Shown: positions 56,808 through 64,000 of the stretch, in pieces
Numbering within the stretch: position 1 is the stretch's first letter
Layout: the number at the start of each line of letters is the position of its first letter
Origin: Mycolicibacterium grossiae
Lineage (GTDB): Bacteria > Actinomycetota > Actinomycetes > Mycobacteriales > Mycobacteriaceae
Assembly: GCF_008329645.1 (NCBI RefSeq)
Contig: NZ_CP043474.1
Location: 2,046,001-2,110,000, forward strand
Direction: 5' to 3'
DNA: 64,000 bases
Notes under the pieces: model-generated
The model's database searches: none
Seen by the model: only the letters and a program-made list of their open reading frames with translations
Told to the model about the DNA's origin: nothing
Position numbers and translations under genes: made by a program

Positions 56808-58415
56808 GTGCCCGCTGACCTGGTCGTCTACGGAACCATCCTGACCGTCGACGACGCCAGGCCGACGGCCGAGGCGCTCGCCGCGGTCGACGGGCGCATC
56901 GTCGCGGTGGGGTCGCGCTCCGAGGTCGCCGGCCACGTCGGGCCGGACACGGAGGTCCTCGACGTCGCCGACGGGTGCGTGCTGCCCGGCTTCGTCGAGG
57001 CGCACGGCCATCCGCTCATGGAGGCGATGGTGCTGTCCGACCGGATCGTCGACATCCGCCCCGTCACGATGCGCGCCGCCACGGACGTGCTGCGGGCGAT
57101 CGGCAGCGAGGTGGCCGCGCGCGGTGGTGACGGCGCCTACCTCAACGGCTGGGATCCGCTGCTGCAGGAGGGCCTGCCGACGCCGACACTGGCGTGGCTC
57201 GACGCCCAGGCGCCCGACACCCCGCTGGTGATCGTCCACAACTCCGGACACAAGGCGTTCTTCAACTCCGCTGCCGCGCGTGCCCGGGGGCTGACGCGCG
57301 ACACCCCCGATCCGAAGGGGGCGCGCTTCGGTCGCGACGCCGCCGGGGACCTGGACGGCACGGCCGAGGAGTCCAGCGCGGTGTTCGCCCTGCTCGGCGG
57401 AGCGATCGACACGGCCGGCTATCCGGGGATGCTGCTGGCCGAGTGCGCCCGGCTGAATCGTGCCGGGCTGACGACGTGCTCGGAGATGGCCTTCGACCCG
57501 ATGTTCCAGCCGGCCCTCGACGCGCTGCGCGACCGTCTGACGGTGCGGTTGCGCACCTACGAGATGTCGACGCCGGCCATGGCGACCCGGGCGACGCTCG
57601 CCAACGGCGACGACGTGGTCAAGCAGGTCGGCATCAAGATCTGGGTCGACGGGTCGCCGTGGATCGGCAACGTCGACCTCACGTTTCCCTACCTGGACAC
57701 CGACGCCGTGCGGGCGATCGGCGTGACGCCAGGGTCGTGCGGACACGCCAACTACACCCGTGAGCAGTTGACCGAGATCGTGCACGCCTACTACCCGCTC
57801 GGCTGGCAGATGGCCTGCCACGTGCAGGGTGATCGTGGCGTCGACACCATCCTCGACGTGTACGCCGACGCGCTGGAGCGCTGGCCGCGCGCCGATCACC
57901 GGCTGCGGCTGGAGCACGTCGGGGCCATCACCGACGCGCAGCTGCGCCGCGCCCACGACCTCGGCGTGACGTGCAGCATCTTCGTCGACCAGATCCACTA
58001 CTGGGGCGACGTGCTGGTCGACGGTCTGTTCGGGCCGGAGCGCGGCTCGCGGTGGATGCCCGCCGGGTCGGCCGTCGCGACCGGCATGCGCATCTCGCTG
58101 CACAACGATCCGCCCGTCACGCCGGAGGAACCGCTGCGCAACATCGCCGTCGCGAGCACCCGCACGGCACCCAGCGGCCGGGTGCTCGCCCCGGAGGAAC
58201 GGCTCACCGTCGAGCAGGCGATCCGCGCGCAGACCCTCGACGCGGCGTGGCAGTTGTTCGCCGACGACGTGATCGGCTCGCTGGAGGTCGGCAAGTACGC
58301 CGACCTGGTCGTCCTGTCGGCCGACCCCCGCGCGGTGGCGCCCGAGGACGTCGCCGACCTCGAGGTCCGGGCGACCTATCTGGCGGGTCGGCGGGTTTAC
58401 GCCAAAGCGGGTTGA
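56808..58415 (+). CDS. Amidohydrolase (Rv0552-like)
   Basis: 535 residues of the YtcJ/amidohydrolase-3 type. N-terminal beta sandwich (DLVVYGTILTVDD), metal motif LPGFVEAHGHP (His-x-His, about 61-71), IKIWVDGSPWIGN with a metal-site region, ACHVQGDRGVDTIL histidine, LEHVGAITD and ISLHNDPPVTP Asp, then the returning sandwich. Zinc hydrolase of C-N bonds, substrate unknown. GTG 56808 is chosen to begin with PADLVVYG; upstream reading would cross the YciI promoter. Confidence 0.87.
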   Translation: MPADLVVYGTILTVDDARPTAEALAAVDGRIVAVGSRSEVAGHVGPDTEVLDVADGCVLPGFVEAHGHPLMEAMVLSDRIVDIRPVTMRAATDVLRAIGSEVAARGGDGAYLNGWDPLLQEGLPTPTLAWLDAQAPDTPLVIVHNSGHKAFFNSAAARARGLTRDTPDPKGARFGRDAAGDLDGTAEESSAVFALLGGAIDTAGYPGMLLAECARLNRAGLTTCSEMAFDPMFQPALDALRDRLTVRLRTYEMSTPAMATRATLANGDDVVKQVGIKIWVDGSPWIGNVDLTFPYLDTDAVRAIGVTPGSCGHANYTREQLTEIVHAYYPLGWQMACHVQGDRGVDTILDVYADALERWPRADHRLRLEHVGAITDAQLRRAHDLGVTCSIFVDQIHYWGDVLVDGLFGPERGSRWMPAGSAVATGMRISLHNDPPVTPEEPLRNIAVASTRTAPSGRVLAPEERLTVEQAIRAQTLDAAWQLFADDVIGSLEVGKYADLVVLSADPRAVAPEDVADLEVRATYLAGRRVYAKAG

Positions 58416-58430
58416 CAACTGGCGTTGTCA
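58413..58430 (+). promoter_or_regulatory. Operator-like palindrome before acyl-CoA ligase
   Basis: TGACAACTGGCGTTGTCA is a perfect 7+7 inverted repeat with a 4-base centre, typical of TetR-family operators. It overlaps a TTGACA -35 box (58412-58417), so bound repressor would block RNA polymerase. An ATG at its last base is therefore unlikely to be the start. Confidence 0.55.
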
Positions 58431-58447
58431 TGGCACGCTTCGGAGTC

Positions 58448-60040
58448 ATGTCCGACCAGCCGTCCGCCCCCGCGGAGACCCCCCGCTTCCTCGACGAGCG
58501 CACCGCCCACTGGGCCGCGACCACTCCCGACGCCGAGGCCATCACCTATCGCGACCGCACGTGGACGTGGGCGCAGTGGTACGACCGCATCCAACGCCTC
58601 GCCGGCGCGCTCGCCGAGCGCGGGATCGGCCGCGGCGACGTCGTCGCGTTCCTGGACAAGAACCATCCCGCCTGCGTCGAAACCACCCTTGCCGCAGCAT
58701 CTCTGGGCGCCGCGACCGCGATCATCAACTTCCGGCTCGCCGGCGACGAGATGGACTACGTGCTCAACGACTGCGGCGCCACGCTGCTGATCGTCGGCTC
58801 GGAACTCAAGGGTGGGATCGAGAAGATCCGCGAGAAGCTGACCCACGTCGAGCACGTCATCGAGGTCACCCCGGACGGGACCACCGAGGACGGCGACCCC
58901 GACGAGTACGAGGCCATGCTCGCCGCCGCGGAACCGGTCGGCCGCTCGGCCGACGTCGACCCCGAGGACGTCGCAATCATCATGTACTCCTCGGGCACCA
59001 CGGGCCGTCCCAAGGGCGTCGCGCTGACCCAGGCCAATCTCATCGAGCACACCGTCAACGCGTTCCAGGGGTGGGAACTCGACCCGGACGACAAGAGCCT
59101 GGTGTCCATGCCGCTGTTCCACGTCGGCGGCAGCTCCTACATGCAACTGGGTCTGCACACCGGGATCGCCAGCTACATGACCCGCGACGTCGACGGCGCC
59201 CAGCTCGCCGGCGGCATCCTGGCCGGCGCGAACCGGACGTTCCTGGTCCCGGCCGTGCTGGCCAAGGTGCTCGAGTCCGGCCCGGACGCGGTGAAGTTGT
59301 TCAGCGCGCTCAAGACCTACGGCTACGGCGCCTCGCCCATGCCGCTGCCCCTGCTGCGGCAGGCGCTCGAGGCGTGGCCCGACACCGACTTCATCCAGGC
59401 CTACGGGCTCACCGAGGTCGGCGGCGTCATCAGCCGACTGATGCCCGAGGACCACCGCAGCGGCAACGAGGAGCGCATGGTCAGCGCCGGGACGCTGGTG
59501 CCCGGCGCCGAGCTGCGCGTGGTGGACCCCGACACCGGAGAGGACGTGCCGACCGGCGAGCAGGGCGAGCTGTGGTTCCGCACCAAGCAGCTGATGAAGG
59601 GCTACCACAACAAGCCCGACGCGACGGCCGAGGCGATCACCTCCGACGGCTGGTTCCGCACCGGCGACATCGGCCGGATCGACGCGGACGGCTTCATCTT
59701 CGTCGAGGACCGGCTCAAGGACATGATCATCACCGGCGGTGAGAACGTGTACTCGATCGAGGTGGAGCGCGTGCTCGCCGAGCACCCGGCCGTGGCCGAG
59801 GTCGCGGTGATCGGCGTGCCCGACGAGAAGTGGGGCGAGGCGGTCAAGGCCGTCGTGTCACTCGAGGGCGAAGCCAGCGAGTCCGACCTCATCTCGTTCG
59901 CCCGTGAGCGTCTCGCCGGCTACAAGTGCCCGAAGACCGTCGACATCGTCGACGAGCTGCCCCGCAACCCCACCGGCAAGATCCTCAAGAAGGACCTCCG
60001 CAAGCCGCACTGGGAAGGCCGGGACCGGGCGACCGTCTAG
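58448..60040 (+). CDS. Long-chain acyl-CoA ligase (FadD type)
   Basis: 530 residues. AMP-binding motif IIMYSSGTTGRPKGVAL (about 177-193), YGLTEVGGV (about 319), WFRTGDIGRIDADGFIFVEDRLKDMIITGGENVYSIEVE and C-terminal NPTGKILKKDLR. Probably activates a fatty or steroid side-chain acid. This gene lies between the Rv0552 and menC counterparts and is extra relative to M. tuberculosis. ATG 58448 follows the palindrome and may be leaderless; ATG 58430 overlaps the operator. Confidence 0.87.
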   Translation: MSDQPSAPAETPRFLDERTAHWAATTPDAEAITYRDRTWTWAQWYDRIQRLAGALAERGIGRGDVVAFLDKNHPACVETTLAAASLGAATAIINFRLAGDEMDYVLNDCGATLLIVGSELKGGIEKIREKLTHVEHVIEVTPDGTTEDGDPDEYEAMLAAAEPVGRSADVDPEDVAIIMYSSGTTGRPKGVALTQANLIEHTVNAFQGWELDPDDKSLVSMPLFHVGGSSYMQLGLHTGIASYMTRDVDGAQLAGGILAGANRTFLVPAVLAKVLESGPDAVKLFSALKTYGYGASPMPLPLLRQALEAWPDTDFIQAYGLTEVGGVISRLMPEDHRSGNEERMVSAGTLVPGAELRVVDPDTGEDVPTGEQGELWFRTKQLMKGYHNKPDATAEAITSDGWFRTGDIGRIDADGFIFVEDRLKDMIITGGENVYSIEVERVLAEHPAVAEVAVIGVPDEKWGEAVKAVVSLEGEASESDLISFARERLAGYKCPKTVDIVDELPRNPTGKILKKDLRKPHWEGRDRATV

Positions 60041-60055
60041 GGCTACCGTCGAAGG

Positions 60056-61027
60056 ATGCCGCCGACGCTCGACGATCTGCTCGACCGGCTGCACGTCGTC
60101 GCGCTGCCGATGCGAGTTCGGTTCCGCGACATCGAGGTTCGCGAGGTGGCACTGATCGACGGGCCGTCCGGCTGGGGCGAGTTCGGCGCGTTCGTCGAGT
60201 ACGCGCCGCCGGAGGCCGCGCACTGGCTGGCCGCCGGAATCGAGGCCGCCTACGGTGCGCCGCCCACCCCGCGCCGCGACCGGATCCCCATCAACGCCAC
60301 CGTGCCCGCGGTGGACGCCGACCGCGTCCCCGAGGTGCTCGCCCGCTTCCCCGGCGCCCGCACCGCCAAGGTCAAGGTCGCCGAGGCCGGCCAGACGCTC
60401 GGCGACGACGTCGCCCGCGTCGAGGCCGTGCGGGCGCTGGTCCCCGCGGTGCGCGTCGACGCCAACGGCGGCTGGACCGTCGAGCAGGCCGTCGCCGCGG
60501 CGACGGCGCTCACCGCGGGCGGCCCGCTGGAGTACCTCGAGCAGCCGTGCGCGACGGTGCCCGAACTGGCCGAGGTGCGGCGCCGGGTGAGCGTTCCCGT
60601 CGCCGCGGACGAGAGCATCCGCAAGGCCACCGATCCGCTGCGCGTCGTCCGCGAGCGTGCTGCGGACGTCGCGGTGGTGAAGGTGGCGCCGCTGGGCGGG
60701 GTGGGCCGCCTGCTCGACGTCGCCGCCCAGATCGACGTGCCCGTCGTGGTGTCGAGCGCGTTGGACACCGCGGTCGGCATGTCGCGCGGCCTGCTCGCCG
60801 CCGCCTGTCTGCCGGAGCTGCCGTTCGCCTGCGGCCTCGGCACGGGCAGCCTGTTCGTCGACGACGTCGCCGAGCAGGCTCCCGCCGTCGACGGCACGCT
60901 TCCCGTGGCCGCGGTGGCGCCCGAGCCGGCTCGGCTCGCCGCGCTCGCCGCGCCCCCGGACCGACGCCGGTGGTGGATCGACCGCATCGCCGCCTGCCTC
61001 CCACTCACGTCCCCGTCACGCGTCTGA
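60056..61027 (+). CDS. menC: o-Succinylbenzoate synthase
   Basis: 323 residues of the enolase superfamily. Barrel motifs TAKVKVA (catalytic Lys-x-Lys, about 103-107), VRVDANGGW (metal Asp), YLEQPC (Glu), VAADESIR (Asp), and VKVAPLGGVGR with the second catalytic Lys. Dehydrates SHCHC to o-succinylbenzoate in menaquinone synthesis. Counterpart of Rv0553. GAAGG ribosome-binding site precedes ATG 60056. Confidence 0.92.
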   Translation: MPPTLDDLLDRLHVVALPMRVRFRDIEVREVALIDGPSGWGEFGAFVEYAPPEAAHWLAAGIEAAYGAPPTPRRDRIPINATVPAVDADRVPEVLARFPGARTAKVKVAEAGQTLGDDVARVEAVRALVPAVRVDANGGWTVEQAVAAATALTAGGPLEYLEQPCATVPELAEVRRRVSVPVAADESIRKATDPLRVVRERAADVAVVKVAPLGGVGRLLDVAAQIDVPVVVSSALDTAVGMSRGLLAAACLPELPFACGLGTGSLFVDDVAEQAPAVDGTLPVAAVAPEPARLAALAAPPDRRRWWIDRIAACLPLTSPSRV

Positions 61028-61053
61028 GTCACCACCATTCCGAGGAGCGCCCC

Positions 61054-61794
61054 GTGCAGATCGCCGTCGTGCTGTACCCCCACTTCACCGCGCTGGACTT
61101 CATCGGCCCCTACGAGGTGCTGCGCATGCTGCCCGACGTTCGACTGCGCTTCGTGTGGCACGAGACCGGCCCGGTGACCGCCGACTCGGGCGTGCTCCTG
61201 GTCGGGGCGACGCACACCTTCGCCGAGACGCCCACCCCGGACGTCATCCTGGTGCCCGGCGGCCCCGGCTCCATGGAGCACGCCCGCGACGAGCGGGTCC
61301 TCGAATGGCTGCGCCGGGCGCACCAGACGTCGACCTGGACGACGTCGGTGTGCACGGGCTCGGTGCTGTTGGCTGCCGCCGGTCTGCTCGAGGGCCGGCG
61401 CGCGACGACGCACTGGTCGAGCCTGCCGATCCTCCGGACGTTCGGCGTCACCCCCGTCGGCGACGAGCGGATCGTGCGCGAGGGCAAGATCGTCACCGCG
61501 GCCGGGGTGTCCGCGGGGCTCGACATGGCGCTGTGGCTGGCCGGCGAGATCGGCGGGGAGGCGCGGGCCAAGGTCGCCCAGCTCGTCATCGAGTACGACC
61601 CGCAGCCGCCGTTCGACTCCGGCCACACGTCCAAGGCGTCGGCCGCCACGAAGGCCGGCGCGGCCGCGCTGCTGTCGACCGACATGGCCAAGACCGGCCA
61701 GCTCAGCGCCCCGCTGCGGCTGCTGTGGGACCGTGCCGTCGACGTCGCCCGCACCCGGGGCAAGAGGAAGGGGCCGGTAGGGTCGGCCGGGTGA
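61054..61794 (+). CDS. DJ-1/PfpI family protein (isonitrile hydratase-like)
   Basis: 246 residues. IAVVLYPHFTALDFIGPYEVL start, ILVPGGPGSMEHA, and the nucleophile elbow TTSVCTGSVLLAAAGLLEGRRATTHW (Cys about 105). Similar to isonitrile hydratase and GATase1-like chaperone/deglycase proteins; the exact reaction is unknown. It sits within the menC-bpoC-menD operon, where M. tuberculosis has no such gene. GTG 61054 with GAGGAG ribosome-binding site; it overlaps bpoC by four bases. Confidence 0.85.
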   Translation: MQIAVVLYPHFTALDFIGPYEVLRMLPDVRLRFVWHETGPVTADSGVLLVGATHTFAETPTPDVILVPGGPGSMEHARDERVLEWLRRAHQTSTWTTSVCTGSVLLAAAGLLEGRRATTHWSSLPILRTFGVTPVGDERIVREGKIVTAAGVSAGLDMALWLAGEIGGEARAKVAQLVIEYDPQPPFDSGHTSKASAATKAGAAALLSTDMAKTGQLSAPLRLLWDRAVDVARTRGKRKGPVGSAG

Positions 61795-62573
61795 ATCTGG
61801 CCTACGACGATCGCGGCTCCGGCGACCCCGTCCTGTTCATCGCGGGTCGCGGGGGAGCGGGCCGCACCTGGCACCTGCATCAAGTTCCGGCCTTCCAGCG
61901 GGCCGGCTACCGCGTCGTGACGTTCGACAACCGCGGCATCGGCGCCACCGAGACCGCCGAGGGATTCACCACCGCCACCATGGTCGCCGACACGGCGGCG
62001 CTCATCGAGAAGCTCGACCTCGCACCCGTGCGCATCGTCAGCGTCTCGATGGGCTCCTACATCGCCCAGGAACTCATGCTGGCCCGCCCCGAGCTGGTGT
62101 CCTCGGCCGTGCTGATGGCCACCCGCGGCCGCGAGGACCGCACCCGCGAGTTCAGCCGTGCCGCCGAGCGCGACCTGCACGCCGCCGGCGTCGAACTGCC
62201 GCCGTCCTACGACGCGAAACTGCGTCTGCTGGAGAGCTTTTCGCCCAAGACGCTCAACGACGACGCCAAGGTGCGCGACTGGATCGACATGTTCACCATG
62301 TGGCCCACCAAGCTGACCCCGGGCCTCAAGGCGCAGATCGACGTCGCCCCGGACGGCAACCGGCTCTCCGCATACCGCAGCATCGCGGCGCCGGTGCTGG
62401 TGATCGGCTTCGCTGACGACATCATGCTGCCGCCGCATCTCGGCCGCGAGGTCGCCCAGGCGCTGCCCAACGGCCGCTTCCTGCAGATCCCCGACACCGG
62501 TCATCTGGGCTTCATCGAGCGTCCCGAAGCGGTGAACGCCGCCATCCTGGAGTTCTTCGGCTCGGGAGTCTGA
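61791..62573 (+). CDS. bpoC: Alpha/beta hydrolase BpoC-like
   Basis: 260 residues. GRGGAGRTWHLHQVP oxyanion region, nucleophile elbow SVSMGSYIAQE (Ser about 86), acid in IGFADDIMLPP and His in DTGHLGF. Rv0554 counterpart, annotated in M. tuberculosis as a putative non-haem bromoperoxidase; position before menD suggests a possible menaquinone role similar to MenH, which is not otherwise present. GTG 61791 overlaps the DJ-1 gene. Confidence 0.87.
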   Translation: MNLAYDDRGSGDPVLFIAGRGGAGRTWHLHQVPAFQRAGYRVVTFDNRGIGATETAEGFTTATMVADTAALIEKLDLAPVRIVSVSMGSYIAQELMLARPELVSSAVLMATRGREDRTREFSRAAERDLHAAGVELPPSYDAKLRLLESFSPKTLNDDAKVRDWIDMFTMWPTKLTPGLKAQIDVAPDGNRLSAYRSIAAPVLVIGFADDIMLPPHLGREVAQALPNGRFLQIPDTGHLGFIERPEAVNAAILEFFGSGV

Positions 62574-62609
62574 CCGTCACTCGTGACACCCTGGAGAGAT
62601 GGTGACGCG

Positions 62610-64000
62610 ATGAACCCGTCGACGGTGCAGGCGCGCGTCGTCGTCGACGAACTCATCCGCGGCGGCGTCCGCGACGTCGTGCTGTGCCCCGGCTCGCGCA
62701 ACGCACCGCTGGCCTTCGCGCTCGAGGCTGCCGACCGGCAGGGTCGGCTGCGCCTGCACGTCCGCATCGACGAACGCACCGCCGGCTTCCTCGCCGTCGG
62801 ACTCGCCGCGTCCGCCGGCGCCCCGGTGTGCGTGGCGATGACGTCGGGCACCGCGGTGGCCAACCTGGGTCCGGCCGTCGTCGAGGCCAACTACGCCCGG
62901 GTGCCGCTCATCGTGCTGAGCGCCAACCGGCCCTACGAGATGCTCGGCACCGGCGCCAATCAGACGATGGAGCAACTCGGCTACTTCGGCTCACAGGTCC
63001 GCGCCATGATCAACCTGGGCCTGGCGCCCGATCTCGACAGTGCCGACCTCGACGGGCTGAACGCGACGTGGCGCTCGGCGACCTGCCGCGTCCTGGTCGC
63101 CGCCACCGGGGCGCGCACCGCCAACGCCGGCCCCGTGCAATTCGACATCCCGCTGCGCGAACCGCTGGTGCCCGACGCCGAGTCCGGCGACGCGGCGATC
63201 CCGGCGGGCCGCCCCGACGGTCACCCCTGGACCCAAACCCCACCCGTCACGTTCGACCAGCCGCTCGACATCGACCTCACCCCGGACACCGTGGTCATCG
63301 CCGGCCACGGCGCCGGCGTGCACCCCAACCTCGCGGGGCTGCCGACCGTCGCCGAGCCGACCGCCCCGCCGGCGGCCACGCCGCTGCACCCGCTGGCGCT
63401 GCCGCTGCTCGCGCCGCGGCAGGTCATCATGCTGGGCCGGCCGACGCTGCACCGCCCGGTGTCCGCGCTGCTGGCCGACCCGAGCGTGCCGGTGTTCGCG
63501 CTCACCACGGGCCCGCGCTGGCCCGACGTCTCGGGCAATTCGCAGGCCACCGGCACCCGTGCGGTCACGCACGGCACCCCCGACCCGGCGTGGTTGCGTC
63601 GCTGCGCCGAGGCCAACGCCGCCGCCGTCGCCACGGTCCGCGAGCAGCTCGCCACCCACCCGCTCACCACGGGACTGCACGTCGCGGCGGCCGTCGTCGA
63701 CGGGCTGCGCGACGGCGACCAGTTGGTGCTCGGCGCATCCAACCCGGTGCGCGACGCGTCGCTCGTCGGGTTCGACGGCCGCGGCGTCACCGTCCGCTCC
63801 AACCGCGGCGTCGCCGGCATCGACGGCACCGTGTCGACCGCCATCGGTGCCGCGCTCGCCCACGATCGCACCGGGGGCCGCACCGTCGCGCTGATCGGCG
63901 ACCTGACGTTCCTGCACGACAGCTCGGGTCTGCTGATCGGACCCACCGAACCCCGCCCGGCGAGCCTGACCATCGTGGTATCGAACGACAACGGCGGCGG
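62610..64000 (+). CDS. menD: SEPHCHC synthase, partial (right edge)
   Basis: The first 463 codons are present. [36 protein letters not shown] start, [14 protein letters not shown], the central ThDP-enzyme domain, and [20 protein letters not shown] plus [10 protein letters not shown] in the pyrophosphate-binding third domain before the window ends. Condenses isochorismate with 2-oxoglutarate. ATG 62610, with GGAGAGATGG upstream. The gene continues past 64000; Rv0555 counterpart. Confidence 0.92.
   Translation, partial: MNPSTVQARVVVDELIRGGVRDVVLCPGSRNAPLAFALEAADRQGRLRLHVRIDERTAGFLAVGLAASAGAPVCVAMTSGTAVANLGPAVVEANYARVPLIVLSANRPYEMLGTGANQTMEQLGYFGSQVRAMINLGLAPDLDSADLDGLNATWRSATCRVLVAATGARTANAGPVQFDIPLREPLVPDAESGDAAIPAGRPDGHPWTQTPPVTFDQPLDIDLTPDTVVIAGHGAGVHPNLAGLPTVAEPTAPPAATPLHPLALPLLAPRQVIMLGRPTLHRPVSALLADPSVPVFALTTGPRWPDVSGNSQATGTRAVTHGTPDPAWLRRCAEANAAAVATVREQLATHPLTTGLHVAAAVVDGLRDGDQLVLGASNPVRDASLVGFDGRGVTVRSNRGVAGIDGTVSTAIGAALAHDRTGGRTVALIGDLTFLHDSSGLLIGPTEPRPASLTIVVSNDNGG

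Noticed and set aside
1..64000. tRNA, rRNA, riboswitch or insertion-sequence genes
   Set aside because: No cloverleaf with CCA-type acceptor end, rRNA segment, recognised riboswitch or transposase reading frame was seen by eye; an automated covariance search was not possible.

Overview
The window is very GC-rich, densely coded bacterial DNA. It reads as a chromosome segment of a fast-growing mycobacterium (Mycolicibacterium type). The right part keeps the gene content and rough order of the M. tuberculosis menaquinone neighbourhood around Rv0542c-Rv0555: menE, DUF3349, pitA, VOC protein, SDR, menB, fadD8, amidohydrolase, menC, bpoC, menD. It also carries a UdgX-type uracil-DNA glycosylase, many GTG/TTG starts, ATGA/GTGA operon overlaps and repeated SigF-type promoters (GTTT-N15/16-GGGTA). 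I saw no rRNA, tRNA, CRISPR array, insertion sequence or phage integrase.

Region 1 (1-17.4 kb) is a glycan-assembly locus. After a head-to-head nucleotidyltransferase/phosphodiesterase pair come a degenerate GT4 glycosyltransferase, a zinc alcohol dehydrogenase, two further glycosyltransferases and a reverse-strand GT2. Then follows a tight nine-gene operon (7213-17405): UDP-glucuronate decarboxylase-like, carbamoyltransferase, GT2-GmhB fusion, GT9, GmhA, HldE, SDR, GT9 and UDP-glucose dehydrogenase. Together these should make ADP-D-glycero-D-manno-heptose (no HldD epimerase is present) and UDP-xylose, and use them in a probably carbamoylated glycoconjugate. SigF-type promoters precede parts of this locus. 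This is the best candidate for an undescribed system in the window.

Region 2 (17.4-34.6 kb) is a general-stress island: Gsp39-type SDR, PhoU, PAS-ANTAR protein, two AraC regulators, DUF3140, a tiny lipoprotein, a SigB/F/G-type sigma factor, CheB, a STAS-ATPase fusion, holin-like and DUF3618 envelope proteins, a GH65 phosphorylase with beta-phosphoglucomutase, a Crp regulator, a STAS protein, DUF6766, and a CheR-PAS methyltransferase. At least eight promoters here fit the SigF consensus. CheB and CheR occur with no other chemotaxis gene, so they probably serve stress signalling.

Region 3 (34.6-40.4 kb) holds UdgX, a Na+/H+ antiporter, a lipase-maturation-factor-like protein, an AI-2E transporter, a 51-residue membrane protein and a PPOX-class protein.

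Region 4 (40.4-64 kb) is the menaquinone locus. Compared with M. tuberculosis it is interrupted by a DrrABC-type exporter with an IdeR-like box, a block of F420-type oxidoreductase, HAD, ECF sigma, MFS and FadR genes, and an extra acyl-CoA ligase. Other regulatory sites seen here are a KstR-type box before fadD8, an operator-like palindrome before the second acyl-CoA ligase, and PHO-box-like repeats before pitA. menD runs off the right edge.
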